From Ziziphus jujuba (taxonomy: Eukaryota > Streptophyta > Magnoliopsida > Rosales > Rhamnaceae): DNA of 64,000 nucleotides. Both the position numbers and the translations under genes were made by a program. The stretch is from NCBI RefSeq assembly GCF_031755915.1, contig NC_083386.1, forward strand, positions 4,681,001-4,745,000, written 5' to 3'. Shown in pieces: positions 1 to 10,674 of the stretch (positions are counted from its first letter, which is position 1; each line of letters begins with the position of its first letter). The notes under the pieces are model-generated. The model was given only the letters and a program-made list of their open reading frames with translations. It was not told where the DNA came from and made no database searches.

Positions 1-1126
1 CTATTTTTACATATATAAATATGGTTATATGAAAATTAATAAAGATATTTGTTTTTTTTGGACATAAAAAATATAAAAAATATAATATTATAAATAATAC
101 TTGTTAAACATGCTAAAATAAAATTTATATTCAAAACAAATTATTTGACCTTATTTTATTTATCAATTAATATATATATATTTTTTATTATTATATTAAA
201 ATATTATGTGCTATATTGAAGAAGTATAAGATTATAAATTATGTATGAGATTATATTAATCAAAAAGTTTACATTATTATAGTTACGGAATTTTTTGAAA
301 TATAAATTTATAAAATGACATATAGTAACTTTTTTAAGTATATTTTTACATAAACAAAATATTTGATTGTATTTTATTTACCAAATAAGTCAAATATATT
401 TGATTATAAACAATTAAGTGATAAATTTTGGTTATTGTAGTTTTTGAAATATTTATGCCTACCATTGATTATAAGGAAATTGATTATTTATAAAAAATCA
501 AAAAATTCATATGAATTTGAATTCTAAAAATGAAAAATATTATATAAATATATTTAAATTTGAATTAAATTATATAAATATTTTTTAATTTGAAATTGAA
601 TTTTAATTCTATAAAAGAAAAATATTATATAAATATATTTGAATTTGAATTAAAACAAATAAGTACATTTGAATTTGAATTTGAATTAAAATTTCATAAA
701 TAAAAATTATTATGTAAATACATTTTAATTTAAATTAAATTATATAAATATATCATAATTTGCATATGAATTCAAATTCTATAAACAGAAAATATTATAT
801 AGATATATTTGAATTTGAATAAATTATATAAATACATCTGAATTCGATTACATATATGAAAAAAATTAATTAGAAAATATTTTTTTAATTTAATTTCTAT
901 AAATAATTTATCTTATAAAGTAAAAATATGTTTATACGATAAATAATAATAATAATAACAAATAATTAAATTATATTATGGGTATTTAGTAGATGAAAAT
1001 TAATATGCGGTCCTGCATTTTTTGCTCTGTTTAGATTTTTTATTTTTTATTTTTTTTAAGATTATGGTTTTGATTTTCTTCTTACCATTTAAACACAAGA
1101 CTTATATATACTAATTTTTTTTCCTA
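1..1126. repeat. AT-rich DNA with degenerate short tandem repeats
   Basis: No gene is visible. Between about 520 and 850 the sequence repeats, imperfectly, blocks built from 'atattatataaatatattt' and 'gaatttgaatt', at roughly 60-70 base spacing, as in a decayed AT-rich satellite. The rest is A/T-rich intergenic DNA. It flanks the target site (CATTC, 1127-1131) of the gypsy element that follows. Confidence 0.5.
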
Positions 1127-1131
1127 CATTC

Positions 1132-1487
1132 TGATAGGGTCCCACTCATCGTGCACCATGTAAATGCTCTTTCCCAGGCATGTTTCCACATGTGGCCATG
1201 CATGACCCATGCAAACCACATGGGTTTGACATGTCCATAGCTACTGAAGTGGAGGGGATTTACGTGTCCACAGCAGTTGTAGTGAAGGATAACCGTAGCA
1301 AGTTAGGAGCAGTTAGCACACATAAGTTAGGAGCAGTTAGCACATATATATGTATTAAGGAGATGTAATTATGGGGGGTTATGAATGAGAAATTTACGTT
1401 CTTTTCCTTTTCCTTTCTTTCTTTATTTCTTCATTTTTCTCCTATGTTCTACTCTGTTTTGCCATATCTTGAGCAGAGCACATATCA
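1132..1487 (+). repeat. 5' LTR of the gypsy element (356 bases)
   Basis: It begins TGATAGGGTCCCACTC and ends CACATATCA. It matches the 332-base LTR at 18902-19233 with six substitutions by my count, plus one length difference: a 24-base unit is present twice here (1300-1323 and 1324-1347) and once in the 3' LTR. Six changes in 332 aligned bases is about 1.8 percent divergence, so the insertion is fairly recent. Confidence 0.95.
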
Positions 1488-1491
1488 TTTT

Positions 1492-1505
1492 TGGTATCAG
1501 AGCAC
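1492..1505 (+). other. Primer binding site (tRNA-iMet type)
   Basis: TGGTATCAGAGCAC lies four bases inside the 5' LTR. TGGTATCAGAGC is the standard plant primer site complementary to the 3' end of initiator methionine tRNA. Confidence 0.93.
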
Positions 1506-1515
1506 ACTCTGATCC

Positions 1516-2107
1516 ATGGACACTCGTGGGAAGACAAATGCAGAGTTCCGAAATGAGGTCCAAGAGACCCTTCAAAGGTATGGAGCAAATTTTGACCAAT
1601 TGAACGCCACCATGCAAATAGTGTTGACAGAACTGCAGGCTCTACGACTTCAGCAGGGACAGAATTTGGTGGAGAAGGAGACAAACCCATTTGCTCTAGG
1701 GGAATCCTCACGGAACCAATCTATTACCCACCTTGGGAATACCAGATCGTCCGGACAAATGGAAGGCAATCAAACCTCCCTCAAGTTGTATTTTCCAAAG
1801 TTTGACGGGGAAGATCCAAACGGATGGATCTTTAGGTGTGAACAATATTTTGAGTTTCAAGGAATCGAACCGCAACAGCGAGTTCAATTGGCTTCCTTCC
1901 ACTTAGAAGGAATGGCGCTTCAATGGTTTCATTGGATGAGTAAGTTTAAGGGTCCGCTCACTTGGAAGGAGTTTATACGGCGATACTTCAACGATTTGGA
2001 CCCACTGAGTATGAAGATCCGTCTGAAGCTCTAACCCGACTGAAACAGACAACATCTGTTTCCCAATACCAGTCGGAGTTTGAATGGCTATCTCAATGCA
2101 TTGATGG
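1516..2107 (+). pseudogene. gag: gag, N-terminal segment (interrupted and frameshifted)
   Basis: This is the start of the gypsy Gag polyprotein, the particle protein that packages element RNA. The reading frame opens with ATG at 1516 (MDTRGKTNAEFRNEV). It includes the usual capsid-type stretch with 'FPKFDGEDPNGWIFRCEQYF' and 'LASFHLEGMALQWF'. After 'WKEFIR', near 1980, the frame breaks: the family sequence resumes one frame over as AILQRFGPTEYEDPSEALTR, which a single lost G would explain. The segment then stops at 2107, where a solo LTR is inserted. The remainder of Gag continues at 4991. Confidence 0.9.
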
Positions 2108-4985
2108 TGTAACACCCCGTCCCAAAGTACAACGGAAATTTTCCAACTTTTACAGAGGTTGACCGTTGACTTTTACTTTGATCGTTGACCAAAAGGGGTC
2201 AAAAGTTGACTTTTTGTTCCGGTTGAAATTCTAGGTTGACTGAGGTAGCATTACGAAGTACACGTTGGCACGAGTTCGTAGACTAGTAGCACATTGAAAA
2301 CGGAGCTACGATTTGAAAGTTATAAGCAAAACAAGTTGGGGTCCAAACTGTCCAAGGGTGCCCGAGTTGACTTTTTATTTATGGGGAAATGAGCTTTGAC
2401 TCATACATGGTTGTAAAATGCTCGTCAATACGAGTCCGTAGACTAGTGGCACGTCTGATTTGGACATGTGGTTTGAAAGTTATGGACCTGTAGAGTTTTT
2501 CAAATACTATATTATTTTAATATTATTTTTAAATGTGTAACGATGTGCCACGTGTGACTTAATAAATGTGACCATGTGTCACCATGTTGAGATGCCACAT
2601 GTCAACCATGCTTAATATCATATTATTTTATTATTGTTATTTTATATAATAATATTATTTTTAATATTATTTAATTATTTTATTTTATTTTCCTTTTTCT
2701 TTTTCTTTTCTTCTCCCCACGTGGGAAAAAAAAGGGGGGGGGGGGGGGGGGGGGGGGGGCACGGGGGGAATTTCTTTTTTTTCTTCTTCTTCTTCTCCTT
2801 CTTCTTCTTTTCTCCCCCGACGGGTCCACTTTCATCCTCCCTCATCTCCGGCCGATTGATCACCGTGTGGACAGCAACAAGCCACACGCGTTGGACAGAC
2901 CGGCGACCTGCGATGGCACGACCTCCGCCACTCAATCTCCGGCCGGTGGAGTGGCTAACGCGCCGGGATCGGCGCGTAATGCAGGCAGTAGGCTTCCTCC
3001 CCATCGGCTGGTTTTCCGGCAGCCACCGGTCGTGCAACCGGTCCTTTCTCACTAATTTGGACCCTCTGATTCCGATTCTGAGCTCCAATTAACTCAATTC
3101 CAGTCGATTTGCAAGATACGAAGGGATCAAGACCGGCCGAAGCTTTCCAGCCACCGCCGGTCAAATTGAGCTCAATGGAGGTCGGTAATGTGATCCTCAT
3201 CTCACAAGCTTTCCATAGACATATAATTTGTCAATTTTGGTTAACGTTTGTGTTAGACCCCCCGGGTACCGAGTATTATTTACCCGAATAAAATATTAAT
3301 TTATTTGACTGTGTGTGAATTGTGTTCGAGGAACACGTGTGCGTTGTGGAATCGATCTTATGGTGGATCGTGGTTTAATTGCGTGTTCCAGGTGAGTGAC
3401 CCACCTTTAAAAATATTTTGGGGTAATTAATTATATTTATTTGGTGTTTAATTGATATTTGAAATTATGCTCATGTGGTGCAATTTAATTATAATTGTGG
3501 AAAATTATTATTTTATAAGTACGTATATGTTGTTGGTGCTAAATGAAATTTTGGGTTATTAAAAAATTCCCGACTATTATTATTATTGTGATTTAATTGT
3601 ATTTATTACACATGAGCAAAGTATTTTCATAAATTAATTTGTGTCTGGATTTTTATATTATTTTGTGGGCATAATTGATTTAAATATTTTAAGGAAAATA
3701 TTTGTTTAATTGGTGGTTTAAATTTTATAATTATGCCCGTGGAATATTATTTGTTGGATCTCGTATTACGAAAAAATTTATTTTTATATTGTTATCGATG
3801 GTTTCGTACCGGGTATGTTAAAGGAAAATATGTGGGATGGTGAAATAGAAAAATGGTATATTTCCCACGGTCATTTTTGGAAAATCGGTACGGTAATAAG
3901 AAATTTAATAATTATTTTAGACGCACTCATACAGTATTGGTGTTCCGGTGTATATGTGGTTAGCGCGCAAGTATTATGTCTCCCGTGAGTTGCCATTGGA
4001 CCGAGGGCAGGTAAGCCTTATATATTGCGCATCAGCTGCCCCCCTCCTTGGCCGGGATGACGGTTTCAGCAACGGTACTGTCGAGACGCCGAAATGCCAT
4101 TTGCAAGTTTCTCTCTTTAACCTCCCGCCAGTCGGTGCTCAGGACGTTGGGTATCGGAGGGCATCACTGGTATATGGTGTGGTGCATCAAGTATAAGTTT
4201 TTGGATGAAAATTTCAAACCCCAAAGTGTTCAAAAATTATTTATTATATTTATTTACATTTTAATTATATTTTGGGTATTTATTTATTTATTGTTTATTA
4301 AATTAATTGATCCCTTGGTTTTCGGAAAGTACGAATATTGGGTTTTGTGAAAATGTTTTAAAAGGGGAACATCTCCAACGGAGTGAATAGTGAGGGTTTT
4401 GAGAGAAAATGTTACTTCAGTTATTATTATTATTTATTTATTTAATTGCCGGTATTAATTAAATTTCCTTATTTGTTATATTATTAATATTAGAAGTATT
4501 CAGTAGATAGGGTCACTCACTAAGATGATTAGCATCTCACGTTTTTAAATTCTGTTCCCCTAGGTCCAGGTTGGGAGACGTTGATCGTCCGGGACGAACT
4601 TGACGTCTCAGTTCATTGCCGAAAGTCCAAGAAGTATTTCTTCCCTTTTTCCTCTTCATCTTGTATTGCTTCTTTATCTGTCATTGTATTAATTCCACAT
4701 TTATTTGTATAATGCTCTGTATACTGTATTGGACATTTAGTTGCTATTTATGCACTGATTTATTGTTATTCATTGGAGTGCTGCAAAATTATGGAATCAA
4801 CTTGTAGTAACGTGGGAGGAATAAGTGGAAGCTTATAGAAGTGTGTTTGCAGTGCAAGAAATTTTTGGTAAGTCCTACCCTTAGGGGAGGTGCTGCCGGA
4901 TTTTCTATTGGAAGGTTCGGTGGTATTTCCCTGGGATCAGGGCTTGTCTAGGGTTCCGAGAAGGAATTCTGGATGGGTCCTGACA
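2108..4985 (+). mobile_element. Solo LTR of the giant-LTR gypsy family (LTR-2.9k, copy A)
   Basis: A 2,878-base unit starts TGTAACACCCCGTCCC and ends GGGTCCTGACA, with TG/CA termini and a perfect target duplication GATGG at 2103-2107 and 4986-4990. It carries no coding region. Features shared with the other copies are a G-box in CCCCACGTGGG near 2716, a pyrimidine-rich tract, a CCCCCGGGTACC block near 3260, and the small inverted repeat around GATGATTAGCATC near 4525. The edge at 63806-63914 shows the same 5' terminus directly after a polypurine tract and a pol tail, which identifies this repeat as an LTR. The copy splits gag of the host element. Confidence 0.9.
2734..2759 (+). repeat. Run of 26 G residues
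   Basis: An uninterrupted G run sits in copy A just after the G-box and the A tract, followed by a further GGGGGG. No other LTR-2.9k copy in the window has it. The length may be an assembly or sequencing estimate. Confidence 0.85.
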
Positions 4986-4990
4986 GATGG

Positions 4991-5429
4991 ACTGCCTGAA
5001 ACTTATCTTGTTGGTTGTTTTGTTGCTGGATTGAAGGACGAGGTTCGCTTGAAAGTAAAAATTAAGCAATCGCATTCACTGTCGGAAGCCATTGGGGTTG
5101 CACGATTAATCGAGGAGTGTAATTTGTTGCAGAAAAAGAGCTCAGGAAATTCGCGACAAAGTTTCACCTGCCTGGTGACAGAGACAACTGCAGGAGTTCT
5201 TGGTCCACCCCCTTCCACGGTGAAAACAAATACCCAACTTCAAGTTCCTTTTAAAAAAATTACGGGACAGGAGGCACAGAAACGTCGTGCAAAAGGACTC
5301 TGCTATTACTGTGATGAGAAATTTTTGCCTGGACATCATTGCATCCGACCTCAACTTTTTATGATCGATGACCCAGAAACTATTTTGGAGGAAGAAAGGG
5401 AACCTGTACAGGAAGATCAAGAGATTATG
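4991..5429 (+). pseudogene. gag: gag, C-terminal segment with zinc knuckle, running toward protease
   Basis: This continues the Gag frame after copy A. Joining 2107 to 4991 keeps the phase across the site. The segment reads GLPETYLVGCFVAGLKDEV, then the C-terminal capsid region, then the nucleocapsid-like finger CYYCDEKFLPGHHC, the usual plant gypsy form (C-x2-C ... GH-x-C), at about 5301-5342. Downstream is an acidic linker (EEEREPVQEDQE). The frame is cut at 5429 by copy B. Bases upstream of 4991 that read in the same frame belong to the LTR and are not Gag. Confidence 0.88.
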
Positions 5430-7620
5430 TGTCAGGACCCGTCCAAAATTCCTCACCGGAACCCTAGACAAGTCCTGATCCCAGGGAAACCCTACCAGAC
5501 CCTCCAATGGAAAATCCAGCAGAACCTCCCCTAAGGGTTGGACTTACCACAAGTTTCCTGCACTGAAAACGCACTTCTATATTCATCCCCTTATTCCTCC
5601 CACAATACTACAAGTTAATTCCACAAATTTACAGCACTCCAAAATAACAGTAAATCAGTGCATAAATAATAACTATATGTCCAATACAATATACAGAGCA
5701 TTATACCAATAAATGTGGAATTTATACAATGACAGATACGGAAGCAATACAAGATGAAGAGGAAAAAGGGAAGAAATACTTCTTGGACTTTCGGCAACGA
5801 ACTGAGACGTTGGACTCGCCCCGAACGATCAACGTCTCCCAACCTGAACCTAGGGAAACGGAATTTAAAAAAATATGAGATGCTAATCATCTCAGTGAGT
5901 GACCCTATCTACTGAACACTTTTAATATTAATTATATAACAAATAAAGCAATTTAATTAATACCAACAATTAAATAAATAAATAATAATAACAATTGAAG
6001 TAATATTTTCTCTCAAAACCCTCACTATTCACTCCGTTGGAAATGTTCCCATTTTAAAACATTTTTACAAAACCCGATATTCGTATTTCCCGAAAACCAA
6101 GGGATCAATCAATTTAATAAACAATAGATAAATACCCCAAATATAAATAAAATGTAATAAGATATAATAAATAAATTTTGAATACTTTGGGGTTTGAAAT
6201 TTCTTTATCCGAAAATTTATACTTGACGCACCACACCATATACCAGTGATGCCCTCCGATACCCAGCATCTCGAGCACCGACCGGTGGGAGATTAAAGAG
6301 AGAAACTTGCATACGGTACTTCGGTGTCCCGACAGTACCGCTACTGAAACCGTCATCCCGGCCAAGGAGGGGGGCAGCTGATACGCAATATATAAAACTT
6401 GCCTACCCTCGGTCCAATGGCAACTCACGGGAGACATAATACTTGCGCGCTAACCACATATACACCGGAACACCAATACTGTATGAGTGCGTCTAAAATA
6501 ATTATTAAATTAATTATTACCGTACCGATTTTCCAAAAATCACCGTAGGAAATATACCAGTTTCAATTTCACCATCCCACATATTTTCCTTTAACATACC
6601 CAGTACGAAACCATCGATAACAATATAAAAATAATTTTTCTCGTAACACGAGGTTCAACAAATAATATTCTACGGGACTAATTATAAAATTTAAACCACC
6701 AATTTAAACAAATATTTTCCTTACAATATTTAAACCAATTATGCCCAAAAATAATATAAAAATCTAAACATAATTAATTAATGAAAATACTTTGCTCATG
6801 TGTAATAAATACAAATAAATCACAATAAAATAATAATCAGAAAATTCTTAGTAACCCAAAATTCCGTTTAGCATCAATGGGAAAATATATATATATATAT
6901 ATATAAAATAATAATTTTCCTGATTATATTTAAATTCCACCACATGAGTATAATTTCCAGATATCAATTTAACACCACATAAATATAATTAATTACCCCA
7001 AAATATTTTTTAAAGGTGGGTCACTCACCTGGAGCACGCAATTAAACCACGATCCACCATGGGATCAATTCCACGACTCACCCGTGCTCCTAGAACACAA
7101 TTCACACACAGTCAAATAAATTAATATTTTATTCAGATAAATAATACCCGGTACCCGGGGGGTCTAACACAAACGTTAACCAAAATTGACAAATTATATG
7201 TCTATGGAAAGCTTGTGAGATGAGGATCACATTACCGACCTCCATTGAGCTCAATTCAACCGGCGGTGGCCGGAATTTGGCCGGAAAGCTTCGGTCAAAT
7301 TTAAACTTGAGGGATCTCTCAAAAGGTGGGGATTTTGGGAAATCTAACCCCGGAAATGGACTCAGAGGGGTCGAAAATGGTGGGATGGAGGTATGGGTCG
7401 AGCTGGGTTGGTCGGAAACGGCGAGAATCGCCGGAAAAACTTAACCCGCCACCGCCGACTTCACCGGCCCGATCTAGGCGCGTCTGGCGGCATCTGGCCA
7501 GGAAAATTGGAGGTTGGGGTCGTAAGGAACTGGACTTCACCGGTGGCCGACGCGTGTGGCCATCTGGCCACTGAAATCTGGCCAAAACGGTCGGTCAAAG
7601 AGAGAGGGGGAGAGAGTCAA

Positions 7621-7656
<36 letters not shown>

Positions 7657-8334
7657 CTTGCTGGTGCTTGACGGGCTCGGGAAAGAAGGAGAAGGGAAGG
7701 AAAGGAAAAGAAAAGAGGAGAAAGGTGTTTTCCCACATGGGGAAAAGGAAAAAAAAGAAAAGAGAAAAAGAAATAAAAAATAATTAAATAATATTAAAAA
7801 TAATATTATTATATAAAATAACAATAAAATAATATGATATTAAGCATGGTTGACATGTGGCATCTCAACATGGTGACACATGGTCACATTTATTAAGTCA
7901 CACGTAGCACATCGTTACACGTTTAAAAATAATATTAAAATAATACAGTATTTGAAAAACTGTACAAGTCCATAACTTTCAAACCACATGTCCAAATCGG
8001 ACGTGCCACTAGTCTACGGACTCATATCGACGAGTATTTCACAACCATGCATGAGTCAAAGATCAACTTTGCATGAATAAAAAGTCAACTTCGACACCCC
8101 TTGGACAGTTTGGACCTCAACTTGTTTTGCTCATAACTTTCAAACCGTAGCTCCGTTTTTAACGTGCTACTAGTCTACAAACTCGTGCCAACGTGTACTT
8201 CGTACGGTACCTTAGTCAACCTAGAATTCCATCCAAGTCAAAAAGTCAACTTTTGACCCCTTTGGTCAACGGTCAACGGTCAACCTCGATCAAAGTTGAA
8301 AAATTTCCGTTGTACTTTGGGACGGGGTGTTACA
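5430..8334 (-). mobile_element. Solo LTR, LTR-2.9k copy B (inverted relative to copy A)
   Basis: On the minus strand this 2,905-base unit begins TGTAACACCCCGTCCC (at 8334) and ends TCCTGACA (at 5430). The flanks are TTATG at 5425-5429 and TTATA at 8335-8339, a target duplication with one mismatch. It lies 444 bases from copy A in the opposite orientation, so the two form a long inverted repeat. A (GA)n tract near 7623-7652 and a TA run near 6887-6905 are local expansions. No coding region is present. Confidence 0.88.
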
Positions 8335-8339
8335 TTATA

Positions 8340-9105
8340 CCCCTGCCAGAAATTTCTCTAAATGCTATCACAGGAGTTGCCCAACCTCAAACCATTTGAG
8401 TATCTAGAAAATTACGAAATCATGGCATCTCCGTGTTGATAGATGGAGGCAGTACCCACAATTTTATTGATCCAAGTATTGTTAGAAAATTGGGACTATC
8501 AGTGGAAAAGGGTCGAGACTTGCATGTCATGGTTGCAAATGGTGAGAAAGTGAAGTGTTCAGGAAGGTGTAAAGATCTTCAACTTAATATACAGGGATAC
8601 CCAGTACAGGCAGACTTCTATGTCTTGCCAGTAGCTGCTTGCCATGCTGTGCTTGGAGTTCAATGGCTAGTTACTCTGGGCCCAATGGAAATGGATTATC
8701 GAGCGCTCACTATTAAATTTACAAAAGATGGAATGGTCTACCAACTTCAAGGTAATAAACCCGAAGGTCTTAAAGAATTGAATGGGAAAGGGTTATACCT
8801 TTTAGATGGCGTTGGATTTCTTTTGCAAATTCTGCCCGTGAAGGAAGGATTTCCTGATCCCAAACACCCGAAGGATCTCCAAATCCTACTGGAAGAATTT
8901 TCACAGGTTTTTTCTCCTTTCCGTGGACTACCCCCACAGCGTAGCCATGACCATGGAATTCCATTGCTTCCAGATAAACCACCCTTTAGTGTAAGGCCAT
9001 ACCGTTACCCTTACTACCATAAATCAGAGATTGAACACCAAGTTAAACAATTTCTTGACTCAGGAATCATTAGGCCCAGTTGTAGTCCATATTCAATCCC
9101 GGTAT
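8340..9105 (+). pseudogene. pol: pol, protease and start of reverse transcriptase (gypsy host element)
   Basis: After excision of copy B the frame runs on from Gag. The protease active-site motif is LIDGGSTHNFID, an aspartic protease signature of plant Ty3/gypsy elements, at about 8434-8469. A single in-frame TGA (8397-8399) precedes it where relatives commonly have arginine, so a CGA to TGA transition is likely. Downstream, the segment reads the linker and the N-terminal part of reverse transcriptase (FSPFRGLPPQRSHDHGIPLL ... VRPYRYPYYHKSEIE ... SGIIRPSCSPYSIPV). It is then split at 9105 by the composite insertion C. The same frame resumes at 16319. Confidence 0.9.
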
Positions 9106-10674
9106 TGTCAGGACCCATCCAGAATTCCTCCCCGGAACCCTAGACAAGTCCTGATCCCAGGGAAATACCACCGAACCTTCCAACGGAAAATCCGGCAGCA
9201 CCTCCCCTAAGGGTAGGACTAACCAAAAATTTCCTGCACTGAAAACACACTTCTATAAACATCCCCTTATTCCTCCCACGTTACTACAAGTTGATTCCAC
9301 AAATTTACAGCACTTCAAAGAATAACAGCAACTCAGTGCATAAATAATAACTACACGTCCAATACAGTATACAGAGCATTCTACAATAAATGTGGAATTA
9401 ATTCCATGACAGATAAGAAGCAATACAAGATAGAGAGGAAAAGGGAAGAAATACTTCTTGAACTTTCGGCAACAAACTGAGACGTTAGGCTCGCCCCGGA
9501 CAATGAACGTCTCCAACCTGGACCTAGGGGAACGGAATTTAAAAACGTGAGATGCTAATCATCTCAATAAGTGACCCTAGCTACTTAACACTTTTAATAA
9601 TAATAATAAATTATAATATAGCAAATAAGGAAATTGAATTAATACCAGCAATTAATAAATAAATAATAAACAATTGAAGTAATATTTTCTCTCAAAACCC
9701 TCACTATTCACTCCGTTGGAAATGTTCCCCTTTTAAAACATTTTCACAAAACCCGATACTCGTACTTCCCAAAAACCAAGGGATCAAATAATTTAATAAA
9801 CAACAAATAAATAATTTAATACCACAAATATAAATAAAATGTAATAAATTATAATAAATAATTTTTGTACTCTTTGGGTTTGAAGTTTCTTTATCCAAAA
9901 ATTTACACTTGACGCACCACACCATATACCAGTGATGCCCTCCGATACCCAGCGTCCCGAGCACCGACTGGCGGAGAGATTAAAGAGAGAAACTTACAAA
10001 TGGCACTTCGGCGTCTCGACAGTACCGCTGCTGAAACCGTCATCCCGGCCAAGGGAGGGGCGGCTGTGGCTAATATCAAACTTGCCTGCTCACGGTCCAA
10101 TGGCAACCACGGGAGACATAATACTTGCGCGCTAAACCACATAATACTTGCGCGCTAAACCATGTGTACATACACCAGAACACCAATACTGTATGAATGC
10201 GTCTAAAATAATTATTAAACCAACCATACCATTTTCCAAAATTACCGTGGGAAATATATTAAATTTTCACACTTACCATCCCACATATTTTTATTTAACA
10301 AAACGGTACGAAAACATCGATAACAAATAAACCATAATTTTTCTCGTAATACGATGTTCAACAAATAAAATACTGTGGGCATAATTATAAAATTAAACCA
10401 CCAATTTAACAAATATTTTCATAAAATATTTAAACCAATTATGCCCAAAATAATACTTAAAACCACATATGACTATTACCGAAATATACTTTGCTCATGC
10501 ATAATAAATAAATTAAATCACAATAAAACCATAACTAAATTGTACCACATGAGCATGATTTAAATACCAATTAAACATAATTAATTGCCCAAAATATTTT
10601 TGAAGGTGGGTCACCACCTAGAGCACGCAATTAACCTAAGATCCACCATGGGATCAATTCCATGACTCACCCGT
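9106..10674 (-). repeat. LTR unit C1 (truncated, 3' half of an LTR)
   Basis: It runs from the family 3' terminus (TGTCAGGACCC on the plus strand) and stops after 'gactcacccgt', where C2 begins. In full copies the next bases would be 'gctcctag'. Internally it lacks about 90 bases found in C2 and C3. Confidence 0.82.

Noticed and set aside
2634..3092. Open frame with long F, G and S runs
   Set aside because: It lies entirely in LTR copy A and arises from the T-rich and G-run tracts; it has no domain and is absent from other copies.
7220..7824. Several overlapping open frames with R/E-rich ends in both strands
   Set aside because: They are within LTR copy B and are produced by its GC-rich block and (GA)n tract; equivalent frames are broken in other copies.
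2108..8334. Terminal similarity of TGTAACACCCCGTCC and TGTCAGGACCCGTCC taken as inverted repeats of a DNA transposon
   Set aside because: The match is imperfect, target copies are 5 bases, and the PPT and pol tail next to copy E show that these are LTR ends.
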